A stretch of DNA of 30,745 nucleotides from positions 1-30,745 of the IMG/VR virus record IMGVR_UViG_3300031951_000833; one strand, written 5' to 3'. The notes beneath the pieces were generated by a model that saw nothing but the letters and a program-made list of their open reading frames with translations, made no database searches and was not told where the DNA came from. The DNA is from a virus. Both the position numbers and the translations under genes were made by a program. Below, piece by piece: positions 21,859-28,241 of this stretch (positions are counted from its first letter, which is position 1; every line of letters starts with the position of its first letter).

Positions 21859-21866
21859 CAAATATA
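21859..21866 (-). promoter_or_regulatory. Candidate internal early promoter box
   Basis: TATATTTG on the minus strand matches TAnnTTTG and lies in the gap after the DnaA-like gene, about 100 bases ahead of the replication gene. The -33 element is not evident at the standard spacing. If used, the transcript would begin with the hairpin leader. Confidence 0.45.
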
Positions 21867-21872
21867 GACGTT

Positions 21873-22304
21873 TTAATTCGAAATAAGTTGCGTAGGTTCT
21901 TCTTTTTTTTCGTAAAAACCCATTTTAATACGTCTTTGCACCCGTTTAAATTGCTTGTAGTTTGATGCGTCTAAAACGTCTTGTCTTAAGTCGTACTCCT
22001 TAGGGCGTTTAAAAAACGTTGAATTGTAAAGAAACTTAGCTTCACCTAAATAGTCCGCTAGGCATTTCGTTTCTGCGACATAGTCCGCATCTTTGTAGCT
22101 TAACAATTCTTTGTGAACACGTAGCCCGTGAATAATTGTAGCGTGGTTCTTACTAAAGATTTCGCCTATTTGCATAAGGTTTAAGCCAGCTTCCCTTAGT
22201 TCATTGAATAGGTAGTAACGTTTAAACAAGACTTCGCGTCTTCGTGTTTTTGCAGTCAGTTGGTGTATTTCGATTAGTTCATGTATTAAAGCTAGTCTAC
22301 TCAT
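21873..22304 (-). CDS. DnaA domain IV-like DNA-binding protein
   Basis: The product is 143 residues. Residues ~24-75 resemble the C-terminal DNA-binding domain IV of DnaA: RREVLFKRYYLFNELREAGL, LMQIGEIFSKNHATIIHGLRVHKE, where IGxxFxxxHATIxH parallels the DnaA signature that reads DnaA boxes. The ATPase domain is absent. The C-terminal ~60 residues are basic and helical. It may bind origin sequences or interfere with host initiation. It shares an ATGA overlap with the short gene upstream and precedes the two replication genes. Confidence 0.7.
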   Translation of the reverse strand: MSRLALIHELIEIHQLTAKTRRREVLFKRYYLFNELREAGLNLMQIGEIFSKNHATIIHGLRVHKELLSYKDADYVAETKCLADYLGEAKFLYNSTFFKRPKEYDLRQDVLDASNYKQFKRVQRRIKMGFYEKKEEPTQLISN

Positions 22305-22447
22305 ATTTCCGTTAGTTTAAATTTACCGCTTTCGTAATTACCTGTGCTTAGTAGTTCGTGTTTTGCGTAGTAGGCTAGGCTTTTAGAATAGAACCGCCAT
22401 TCTTGAACGGGTCTTGATCCAATGTAATAGGTAAGTAAATATTTCAT
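22301..22447 (-). CDS. Small 48-residue hypothetical protein
   Basis: This short gene encodes a protein starting MKYLLTYYIGSRPVQEWRFY and ending SGKFKLTEI. It is aromatic-rich and may form a small beta-type fold. Its stop overlaps the ATG of the DnaA-like gene (ATGA), and its start overlaps the stop of an upstream open frame in the same way. Clean overlaps on both sides are the main reason to accept it. The function is unknown. Confidence 0.6.
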   Translation of the reverse strand: MKYLLTYYIGSRPVQEWRFYSKSLAYYAKHELLSTGNYESGKFKLTEI

Positions 22448-22596
22448 AGTTGAGTCATTTTGATTTCACAAATTCGGTCGTACAATTCAAAGTTAAAGTT
22501 ATCCCAGTACCTAGAAAGTCTGTAGTCTCTAAATGAACCAATAATTCCCGTCGGTGTGGTAGTCTTCGTCTTCGTGGCATCGGTTGGCGAAGTCAT
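22444..22596 (-). CDS. Doubtful 50-residue open frame
   Basis: The last ~34 codons (GSFRDYRLSRYWDNFNFELYD and onward) fill the 81-base gap between two genes, look protein-like and end with an ATGA overlap to the next gene. The first ATG in frame (22596) lies inside the previous gene, and the early codons look like an out-of-frame shadow. It could begin at a non-ATG codon or be reached by a frame change at the end of the upstream gene. I report it because the stop overlap and amino-acid pattern favour real coding. Confidence 0.3.
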   Translation of the reverse strand: MTSPTDATKTKTTTPTGIIGSFRDYRLSRYWDNFNFELYDRICEIKMTQL

Positions 22597-22840
22597 GAAA
22601 TTCGTCGTTTGCACGTCGAAGAAGTTCGTCCAGTGCTTCGTCTGCTTCGTCGATTGTAATTGTGGGCTCGAAGTCTGTGCTTTCGATTTTCCAATTTTGT
22701 TTGTCGTTGATTTTGTCATAGTTGTAAAAGATTTCTACTACGCCTATAAGTTCGTCGTCTGAGGCGCGGTAAATTAAAATGTCTAGTGAACGGCTATAGG
22801 TACTGCCGTCGCCTTCTTCAAAGTAAAATTTATTTTCCAT
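22529..22840 (-). CDS. Hypothetical acidic early protein
   Basis: The product is 103 residues when started at ATG 22840, which lies inside the last codons of the previous gene; a longer frame reaches 22894 but would overlap far more. The N-terminal part is beta-rich (DILIYRASDDELIGVVEIFY). A strongly acidic helix follows (IDEADEALDELLRRANDEF) and the end is acidic and aromatic. The high negative charge resembles DNA-mimic or host-inhibitor proteins of early phage operons, but that is a guess. Confidence 0.55.
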   Translation of the reverse strand: MENKFYFEEGDGSTYSRSLDILIYRASDDELIGVVEIFYNYDKINDKQNWKIESTDFEPTITIDEADEALDELLRRANDEFHDFANRCHEDEDYHTDGNYWFI

Positions 22841-23072
22841 ATTTTCTAGTATATACTCCTTGTGCATACTTAGCCCAATCTCCTTTGAGTTCATAGTTAG
22901 GTTTTATTTCAGTTTGTGGGTTCTTTACTTCCGTCTCTACAACGGGCGGTGTGTTGGTTGAAACAAGCCAAACAAAGATTGAAGCTATCGGAATAAAGAA
23001 TATTACAATGTGCTTAAAAAAGTCTTTGTCGTAGTCGGGCAATTCGCGCCATTCTTGAATAATTGCTTTCAT
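22830..23072 (-). CDS. Small single-pass membrane protein
   Basis: The product is 80 residues. A short basic/acidic N-terminus (MKAIIQEWRELPDYDKDFFK) precedes one hydrophobic helix at ~21-38 (HIVIFFIPIASIFVWLV). A Pro/Glu/Lys-rich segment and a small C-terminal patch with GDWAKYAQGVY follow. The N-terminus is probably cytoplasmic, with the C-terminal part periplasmic. No family was recognised. The ATG overlaps the previous stop (TAATG). Early membrane proteins of this kind can act in superinfection exclusion or host takeover, which is unproven here. Confidence 0.6.
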   Translation of the reverse strand: MKAIIQEWRELPDYDKDFFKHIVIFFIPIASIFVWLVSTNTPPVVETEVKNPQTEIKPNYELKGDWAKYAQGVYTRKYGK

Positions 23073-23239
23073 TATTTACTTGTTATATGGTTTAACATTT
23101 CGTTTACTTCTTGCCACACGGCGTAATGTCTTTTTGTTACCGCGTGTAAGTTGCCGTTTGCGTCGCGTGCTTCAAGGTACTCTTCCCAAAGCTGACGTTC
23201 GCGTGCTTGGATAAATTGGATGATTTCTGTTGCTTTCAT
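23072..23239 (-). CDS. Small 55-residue early protein
   Basis: The protein begins MKATEIIQFIQARERQLWEE and is helical throughout, with alternating Arg/Glu, then DANGNLHAV and a final helix with WQEVNEML. No family was recognised. The start is supported by a 21-base leader nearly identical to that of the first early gene (23609): ACATTAAAACRAAACRCTATG. It overlaps the next gene by one base (TAATG). Confidence 0.6.
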   Translation of the reverse strand: MKATEIIQFIQARERQLWEEYLEARDANGNLHAVTKRHYAVWQEVNEMLNHITSK

Positions 23240-23257
23240 AGTGTTTCGTTTTAATGT
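23237..23257 (-). repeat. Shared early-gene leader sequence, copy 2
   Basis: Read on the minus strand, this sequence (ACATTAAAACGAAACACTATG) differs from the leader at 23607-23627 at two positions. The two copies precede the first two early genes and include their ATGs. A shared leader suggests a common translation signal or control site. Confidence 0.6.
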
Positions 23258-23274
23258 GCGTTACCGAGTCGCAC
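23256..23274 (-). other. Small intercistronic hairpin
   Basis: GTGCG and CGCAC form a 5-bp stem around a 9-base loop in the 46-base gap between the first two early genes. No U-run follows, so it is more likely an RNA processing or stability element than a terminator. Support is modest because the stem is short. Confidence 0.35.
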
Positions 23275-23285
23275 CCCTCGTTTAA

Positions 23286-23609
23286 TTAAGATTTATAGCC
23301 GCACAAGATTTCTACAACTTTGTCTTTGATTTTAAACGTGTAATGTTTTCTATCAAGTGAAATATCAACTCCGTAAGTTCTCCAATCAAAGTACAAAGCA
23401 TTTTCATTAATCAATTTAAGATATGCGCTTTGCACAATGCAAAATAGTGTGTGACTTACTAAATTCTTATCGCCGCCTTCGATTGAGCATTGACGAGTTT
23501 TCTTATCGATTACATTGTAATAATTTCCTCTATTTACTATCTCGTATTTTTGAGATACCTCTAAAGCAATTTGCTTAACTTGACCTAATGTAATTTGTTT
23601 TTTGTTCAT
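23286..23609 (-). CDS. First early-operon protein, unknown function
   Basis: The product is 107 residues. The N-terminal helix (TLGQVKQIALEVSQKY) is followed by short strands (YYNVIDKKTRQCSI), a helix with SHTLFCIVQSAYLKLI, and a C-terminal beta-hairpin region. No family was recognised. As the first gene behind the main early promoter it may be a host-takeover protein. Its leader matches that of the second gene. Its codons are AT-richer than those of the structural genes. Confidence 0.6.
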   Translation of the reverse strand: MNKKQITLGQVKQIALEVSQKYEIVNRGNYYNVIDKKTRQCSIEGGDKNLVSHTLFCIVQSAYLKLINENALYFDWRTYGVDISLDRKHYTFKIKDKVVEILCGYKS

Positions 23610-23627
23610 AGCGTTTTGTTTTAATGT
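23607..23627 (-). repeat. Shared early-gene leader sequence, copy 1
   Basis: Read on the minus strand as ACATTAAAACAAAACGCTATG, it precedes the first early gene and lies just downstream of the strong early promoter. The second copy is at 23237-23257. Confidence 0.6.
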
Positions 23628-23645
23628 TGTGCCTTATTGACCTTA

Positions 23646-23676
23646 CAAAGATATACACAAATATAAACATACCAAA
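23646..23676 (-). promoter_or_regulatory. Main early promoter (Bacteroidota type)
   Basis: On the minus strand TTTG (23673-23676) is followed after exactly 19 bases by TATCTTTG (23646-23653), a full match to the Bacteroidota -33/-7 consensus TTTG-N19-TAnnTTTG. A second -7 box, TATATTTG at 23658-23665, overlaps it and has a TTG (23685-23687) at near-standard spacing, so tandem promoters are likely. The leader to the ATG at 23609 would be about 30 bases. Confidence 0.75.
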
Positions 23677-23809
23677 CTTTTTAACAATTTTTTTTCACAT
23701 TTTTTTAGAATTGTAGTATTTACGGGGGTTACAGACGCAAACTTTTTTACTATGTAATGTGAAGTAAATGGCATTAAGTCGGAATTTTACCGATTATGTC
23801 CAGTTTTTT

Positions 23810-23823
23810 CAACTATAAAGTTG
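23810..23823. promoter_or_regulatory. Inverted repeat, candidate operator
   Basis: CAACT-ATAA-AGTTG is a perfect 5-base inverted repeat with a 4-base centre. Its right arm overlaps the first AAAGTTGACAAA repeat. It lies about 135-150 bases upstream of the early promoter on the minus strand, too far for simple repression, so an activator or origin-binding site is equally possible. Confidence 0.4.
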
Positions 23824-23861
23824 ACAAATAGTAAATTATTTTTAACCTAAAAGTTGACAAA
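23817..23861. repeat. Direct repeat pair AAAGTTGACAAA
   Basis: Two identical 12-base copies start 33 bases apart (23817 and 23850), about three helical turns, so proteins bound to both would lie on the same face of the DNA. The surroundings are AT-rich. Confidence 0.55.
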
Positions 23862-23864
23862 AAC

Positions 23865-23893
23865 AAAAAAGCCACCCCCGAAAGAATGGCTTT
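23865..23893 (-). terminator. Intrinsic terminator at end of late operon
   Basis: On the minus strand AAAGCCA pairs with TGGCTTT (7 bp, extendable by G.U and one G-C pair) and is followed by TTTTTTG. It lies 31 bases after the stop of the phosphoesterase gene and ends the capsid-lysis transcript before the early promoter. Confidence 0.8.
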
Positions 23894-23923
23894 AAAACAA
23901 GACTATGAATGAATAGCGTAAAG

Positions 23924-24988
23924 TTATTTAAAAAAGTATTCGTTTATGCTCTTTGTTAATAACCCGTAGTTAAAATGAATAAACCCCGAACGTCCTAGCT
24001 GAAAGTTTGTAGCTACCCAATTAGAAGACGGGCTAAAAGCTGGGTAATTGTAGTATTTAAACACGTCGCTAGTTGCTGAGTCAAACAAATAAAGGTGTGA
24101 GTCTCCCTTTTCGAAAATGATTTCGTACCCTTTATTAAGAAGTTGTTGCGTGTTTAAATAGCCTACTATCTTATTTACTTGGTTCGGGTCTATCTTGGCC
24201 TTAAAGCCGTGTTTTAAATTGTGTGTGTCCTTACCATGAGTAGAAACAAAGCAATAATTACCGACTAGTTCCCAGTCTATAAACGACGTTTGATTAATTA
24301 TTTGAACGTTTTTTAGTTGCGTGTTTATGTAGGACTTAACCGCTTGGTTCACGAAGTAAGCAAAGTCGCCAGCATGGTTGTCGTTACATACGTTACGCAT
24401 TACTATAAGTTCATAGTGTGGGGCTAAGGCTTCTAAAAGACGGACCTTAAACATAAAGGCCACGTCGAACGCTTCTTGGTTACTCATGTTCTGAGGCAAC
24501 GAATGTCCGCCCCTAGTAGTATTACCATTAAACCCGTCTAGAAAGTCGCCTAGATCCGAAATATATAGTACCTTACTTTCTTGTTTGGCTAGGGTGAAGT
24601 TTACCATTTCCGTAAGTCTGTAGAAAAGTATAGTTTTGTCCCATTCTGTTTCGTACATATTACGTCCTTTGTCGCTGGCGTCCATGCCTACGTGTACGTC
24701 TGTAAATACTAGCTTGTCAAACTCGCCTTTGTAGTCCTTCTTTTTAACCTTAGTTATTTCAATCTTAGGAACGTCAGTAAACAACTTTTCGAAGTCTACC
24801 TTTTCGATGTCGAACTCAGTTTCAAAATTTGGGTTCTTAAAAAAAAGGCTAGCTTCTTTGTTTTTGAGCCAGCCATGCTTAACGTCTTTGTCGTCGAGTC
24901 CTAAAATATTCGCCTGTTTCTTAATAGCGCGGTATTGGTTTACAATGTCCGCTTCGTGTGGCGTTAGTCTGTACCTGTATTGCTTCAT
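23924..24988 (-). CDS. Calcineurin-like metallophosphoesterase
   Basis: The product is 354 residues. The N-terminal ~55 residues look like a small HTH or helical domain (LTPHEADIVNQYRAIKKQAN). The catalytic domain shows the family motifs in order: FTDVHVGMD (DxH at 97-99), SDLGDFLDG (144-152), NVCNDNHAG (199-207, the asparagine/histidine motif) and STHGKDTH (249-256). Such enzymes bind two metal ions and cut phosphodiesters; phage versions are close to DNA-repair nucleases. It is the last late gene and overlaps the spanin by 4 bases. The substrate is unknown; DNA clean-up or host-genome degradation are options. Confidence 0.8.
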   Translation of the reverse strand: MKQYRYRLTPHEADIVNQYRAIKKQANILGLDDKDVKHGWLKNKEASLFFKNPNFETEFDIEKVDFEKLFTDVPKIEITKVKKKDYKGEFDKLVFTDVHVGMDASDKGRNMYETEWDKTILFYRLTEMVNFTLAKQESKVLYISDLGDFLDGFNGNTTRGGHSLPQNMSNQEAFDVAFMFKVRLLEALAPHYELIVMRNVCNDNHAGDFAYFVNQAVKSYINTQLKNVQIINQTSFIDWELVGNYCFVSTHGKDTHNLKHGFKAKIDPNQVNKIVGYLNTQQLLNKGYEIIFEKGDSHLYLFDSATSDVFKYYNYPAFSPSSNWVATNFQLGRSGFIHFNYGLLTKSINEYFFK

Positions 24989-25413
24989 AGAATTGTTTTA
25001 AAGTTACGTAACAGGTAAGTCGTAAACATTCCTATTACAAAACCCAAAACTAATAATAAAATATTAGGCTTTGCACTTTCACGTTTAGCCGTTTTCCATT
25101 TGACGACCTCAACTTTTTCTATCATTTTAAGCGTATCGCGTTTTAGTTTGTATTCAATACGTGTTTGAAACCTCGTTTTAGGCACGAAAGAACGCTTGTA
25201 ACGAACGATTGTATCTTTTTGAACTAATACCTTTTCAAAGTAAATAGAGTCGTTTAAAACGTACGGAATTGAGTCGATAGAAGTTATCTTAATTGTGTCC
25301 GCTATTTCGTCGCATCTGTAACCCTTTTTAATTGCACGGCGCAAATGGTAGTTTGCGGAGCATGAAGAAATAAACACCGCAAGAAGTGCGGTAATTAATA
25401 CCTTAAAATTCAT
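24985..25413 (-). CDS. Putative u-spanin (lipoprotein with C-terminal membrane helix)
   Basis: The protein starts MNFKVLITALLAVFISSC, a lipoprotein signal with lipobox ISSC (Cys18). It ends with a hydrophobic helix (NILLLVLGFVIGMFTTYLL) and a short basic tail. A lipid anchor at one end and a membrane helix at the other is the layout of unimolecular spanins, which span the periplasm and fuse the inner and outer membranes in the last step of lysis. I chose the second ATG because it gives a compact signal and an 11-base overlap; an ATG at 25434 gives 149 residues. It lies directly behind the endolysin. Confidence 0.7.
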   Translation of the reverse strand: MNFKVLITALLAVFISSCSANYHLRRAIKKGYRCDEIADTIKITSIDSIPYVLNDSIYFEKVLVQKDTIVRYKRSFVPKTRFQTRIEYKLKRDTLKMIEKVEVVKWKTAKRESAKPNILLLVLGFVIGMFTTYLLRNFKTIL

Positions 25414-25978
25414 TAATGAGGCAATACGTGACATATTTCTGAGGTTTAACTAAACGAATAATAGTTTTGTACTTGGCAACGTTGTTTACTACTTGGCAAC
25501 CCGCCGACCACCACCCGACTAAATTACTAGTGGGCCTACTTAAGTCGTACGTGTTAGGGTGAAAGTTAATACCGAAGTAACCCGTGTCTATAACGCCTTG
25601 TTCTTCGCTCGAAGTATCTTTGTCGGTGTCTCTGTAGACTTGAACAGGTGCGCCAAGTTGCAGTAACGCGTCGACTTTGCCGTTATGTTTTCCGTATTTC
25701 CAAACGTCGTAATACCATTGTTCAGACTTAAGGACGGCTGCGCCTTTCTTGTTAACCTTTTCGAATTGCTTTAACGTAGGCGTTCCCGCGTTTGTAGTGG
25801 CGCTAGTAACCTCGATAAACTGACTGCCTTTGAATAGGTATATTTTGTCGTCGAATGCGTTCGGGTTGTCTTCTTTAGAACGAACACCAAGTAACCAATA
25901 ACCAGCGGGAATACCCGAATAGTTATTTAGTTCTTTTACTTTGTTTAGTAGTTCGGTGTCGGTGTAGCTTCTTACCAT
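25403..25978 (-). CDS. Putative endolysin with L,D-transpeptidase (YkuD)-like motif
   Basis: The product is 191 residues. The C-terminal third carries GYFGINFHPN, then WWSAGCQVV: His140, Ser158 and Cys161 with spacing HX17SxGC, the catalytic pattern of YkuD-type L,D-transpeptidases. Lying between holin and spanin, it probably acts on peptidoglycan peptides as the lysis enzyme. It could also cleave cross-links rather than make them. There is no signal peptide, so export depends on the holin. The start overlaps the holin stop by one base (TAATG). Confidence 0.65.
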   Translation of the reverse strand: MVRSYTDTELLNKVKELNNYSGIPAGYWLLGVRSKEDNPNAFDDKIYLFKGSQFIEVTSATTNAGTPTLKQFEKVNKKGAAVLKSEQWYYDVWKYGKHNGKVDALLQLGAPVQVYRDTDKDTSSEEQGVIDTGYFGINFHPNTYDLSRPTSNLVGWWSAGCQVVNNVAKYKTIIRLVKPQKYVTYCLINEF

Positions 25979-26403
25979 TACTTTAGGTCTTCTAGTTGCG
26001 TCTTACTTCTTTTGATAAACTGCATGAATTTTTCCCAAACATTAACCCCTGTAACTGAATAGTAACTTTCGTTAATACTTTTTACTTCGGTTGCCACGCA
26101 AAAGAACGTGAACATTTTGGTTAAAACTAGATCAATAGAAATAAAATGCGCTAGAATGTCAGCGACTACGAACTTTTCCAACAGAAAAACGAACGTAATA
26201 GCCCCCGTATATAGTAAGCTTTTAGAAATTGTATGCGACAAACGTCTAGAACGTATCGAAGCCCACCCGTTTTTCTTAACAGAACGCCATATTCCGAAGG
26301 TGGTATCTAGAATTATAGTAAACACCGCAAGTAAAACAAGGGGTGTAATAGGACTAAGAACCGAAAGGCTAGCGAAAAGGAATGCTTTAACGTTTGTCGA
26401 CAT
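25978..26403 (-). CDS. Holin (phage holin 4-like)
   Basis: The product is 141 residues with three hydrophobic segments (~14-33, ~63-83 and ~88-108). The signature between the first two, DTTFGIWRSVKKNGWASIRSR, and the last part ESYYSVTGVNVWEKF fit the holin family 4 (TcdE/Cph1-like). It forms the inner-membrane hole that releases the endolysin. It heads the lysis cassette and begins one base after the connector gene. It lacks the exact late start motif but has TTTTAATATG ending in its ATG. Confidence 0.75.
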   Translation of the reverse strand: MSTNVKAFLFASLSVLSPITPLVLLAVFTIILDTTFGIWRSVKKNGWASIRSRRLSHTISKSLLYTGAITFVFLLEKFVVADILAHFISIDLVLTKMFTFFCVATEVKSINESYYSVTGVNVWEKFMQFIKRSKTQLEDLK

Positions 26404-26404
26404 A

Positions 26405-26962
26405 TTAAAATACCATTACTGCGTTATTATAGCCGTTGTCATTGTAGCGCTGGCCACAACGTCCCCAACACGTACCCGTGCAGTCGCACGCTTCTATCTG
26501 TGGGCGTAAGTCCGTGTCTTTATTTGTAAGACTAGTAAACTGCGGGTATAGGTTTTTGTTAGCTAGTAGGTATTTAATCAAACGTTGTTCGTAGAAACTA
26601 GCTTTTTGTGCGTAGTGTTCCATACCAAAGGCAACCTCAGTACGTGAAACGCTACCCGAATAGTCGCCGAATTGTGTTTGAAGACCTTTGTTTTTAAGTT
26701 GGTAAGACAAGCCAAAGACGGAATCCTCAGCACTACGCCAAGCCACTACAGGTTGAATAAACTCTACTAGCGTTTCTTCGTCAGGTGTTAGGGTCTGTGT
26801 GTTGTACGCGTTAAGCATATACTTGTAAAACGTAGTTCCTAGAATTGGCTGAACTCTGAGGTCGCTTTGTGTAGCAATATATGGCGTTACGTCTGTTACG
26901 TCTACGTTAGCAGTAATAGGCGTGTTCGTCTTTAGGTATGTTTCAGTAATAAAGTAGATCAT
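26405..26962 (-). CDS. Putative head-tail connector / adaptor protein
   Basis: The product is 185 residues. The N-terminal half (residues ~30-60, PYIATQSDLRVQPILGTTFYKYMLNAYN) has the TQxxxVxPxLGTxxY pattern of head-tail adaptor proteins (DUF6712-like) in Bacteroidota phages. It is followed by a helical region, and a Cys-rich tail CDCTGTCWGRC that is unusual and may bind metal or form disulfides. It lies directly after the portal gene (4-base overlap), the common place of connector genes. Confidence 0.65.
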   Translation of the reverse strand: MIYFITETYLKTNTPITANVDVTDVTPYIATQSDLRVQPILGTTFYKYMLNAYNTQTLTPDEETLVEFIQPVVAWRSAEDSVFGLSYQLKNKGLQTQFGDYSGSVSRTEVAFGMEHYAQKASFYEQRLIKYLLANKNLYPQFTSLTNKDTDLRPQIEACDCTGTCWGRCGQRYNDNGYNNAVMVF

Positions 26963-28236
26963 GGCGCGGGTGTTTCTAAAGGTGGTAAACCAGCTAAGGC
27001 TCTAATTTCGTTAGGTGTCATTTGTTCGATTACCTTTTGCGCTAGGCTAGCTTCTAAAGCGTTTAACGAGTCAATGATATAAGACGTTTTTTCGTCACGT
27101 TCTACGATAGCGTCGTTAATGATTTGGAAATTCTTAATAGTAAAGTCCGCCTTTAGTCTAGCAATATTAAGCAGTTCGCTAAATATTTCGGTAACCTGTT
27201 CGCGCAACGGAATTACGACGTTCTTTTCAAAGATTACGTAAGCTTGTTTAATGTCAGCGCCGTTACCTAAACTTCCCGTAGTTCTAACCCCCATTAAGAT
27301 AGGGTCGATTGTATGGGCAAAACAAATTTGCTCCGTGTTTAACCCGCTAGCTTCTTGAAATAGTTTGTCGTTTTGGTTTGTAGGTATGCTTTCGATTTTC
27401 GGTAATTGGTCAGGACTATTTGCAAAGAACGCCACACCTTTACCAGCGTTTGCCGCGCCTTTCATTCTGTCGATAGTGTCACGTAGTACCTTCTTTTCTT
27501 CTTCGCTTTGCGGACGTTTAGGAAACATCATGGCGAAAGCTGGGAAAATAGAGTTCTGAATGTTTGATTTTGCAAAGTACGAAAGTTCACCCGACAAAAA
27601 GGCGAAGTTTAAAGCACTTGAATACTGCGGTAACGGGTAGTAGTCTTGTCCAATACTAGGCAATTCGTAGCTATATAGCTGACATTTGTCGCTATTTAGT
27701 GGGTGGTAAGGCTTTACTTCTTCTACGTCTATTCTAGAGGCCCAGTCGTCGCAAAGTGAATACATTGTTTTAGTATTGTTTACGCGGACTTTTTCAGGGC
27801 TGACGTTTTCAATTTTATGAAGCTTACCTTTTTCGTCAAAATGTAGCTTAAAATAAACGCGGTTGTGCATTACTAGTTGTTTAGTAACGGCTTTAACAGA
27901 CTTAGCTAGCTTCATTTTCTTTTCCCAAGTGTATAGGTCTAGAAGTTCCTGAGGCGAAAGCTTGTCCGTCTTTAATTCGTACCCCGCTCCGATAGTTGCG
28001 TTAACCTTAAAGTCTACTATAGCCCCGTGTAAAGGCGAAGTGTAGTAAATTTGGTTAAGGATTTCAGGGTAAAGGTTGTCCTGTCCGAAAGGAACGTAGC
28101 CAGAAACTTGGTAACGTCCGTTAACGTAAGGCAACGACAAGTCACCGCGTCCAATTTTACCGAAAGGCGTTGAAAAGCTTTGATATCCTTCTACTACTTC
28201 GGGTTTTGCTTGTTTGAATCTATCGAAAATTCCCAT
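26959..28236 (-). CDS. Portal protein
   Basis: The product is 425 residues. It opens MGIFDRFKQAKPEVVEGY, typical of portals. LYPEILNQIYYTSPLHGAIVDFKVNATIG at ~57-85 is a classic portal N-terminal segment. A middle with KVRVNNTKTMYSL and the FAHTIDPILMGV stretch follows, then GSLGNGADIKQAYVIFEKNVV and a helical C-terminus. Twelve copies form the DNA entry ring of the head. It sits downstream of the capsid and tail tube genes instead of next to the terminase. Confidence 0.85.
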   Translation of the reverse strand: MGIFDRFKQAKPEVVEGYQSFSTPFGKIGRGDLSLPYVNGRYQVSGYVPFGQDNLYPEILNQIYYTSPLHGAIVDFKVNATIGAGYELKTDKLSPQELLDLYTWEKKMKLAKSVKAVTKQLVMHNRVYFKLHFDEKGKLHKIENVSPEKVRVNNTKTMYSLCDDWASRIDVEEVKPYHPLNSDKCQLYSYELPSIGQDYYPLPQYSSALNFAFLSGELSYFAKSNIQNSIFPAFAMMFPKRPQSEEEKKVLRDTIDRMKGAANAGKGVAFFANSPDQLPKIESIPTNQNDKLFQEASGLNTEQICFAHTIDPILMGVRTTGSLGNGADIKQAYVIFEKNVVIPLREQVTEIFSELLNIARLKADFTIKNFQIINDAIVERDEKTSYIIDSLNALEASLAQKVIEQMTPNEIRALAGLPPLETPAP

Positions 28237-28241
28237 TTTAT

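Larger units (their letters stand above)
23628..23923. promoter_or_regulatory. Main non-coding control region between late and early operons
   Basis: This is the longest stretch without a convincing gene. It holds the late terminator (near 23880), two copies of AAAGTTGACAAA (23817-23828 and 23850-23861), an inverted repeat CAACT-ATAA-AGTTG (23810-23823), a TCGG/CCGA inverted repeat near 23780-23794, and the early promoters. A repressor or activator binding region is the likely reading; a replication origin is possible. The only open frame (43 codons) looks fortuitous. Confidence 0.65.

Noticed and set aside
22529-22894. Longer form of the acidic early gene starting at 22894
   Set aside because: It would overlap the previous gene by 65 bases; the ATG at 22840 gives the 11-base overlap usual in this operon.
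23643-23774. 43-codon open frame on the minus strand in the control region
   Set aside because: It is AT-rich, runs through both promoter boxes and ends just inside the promoter, with no start signal like that of other genes. Most likely fortuitous.
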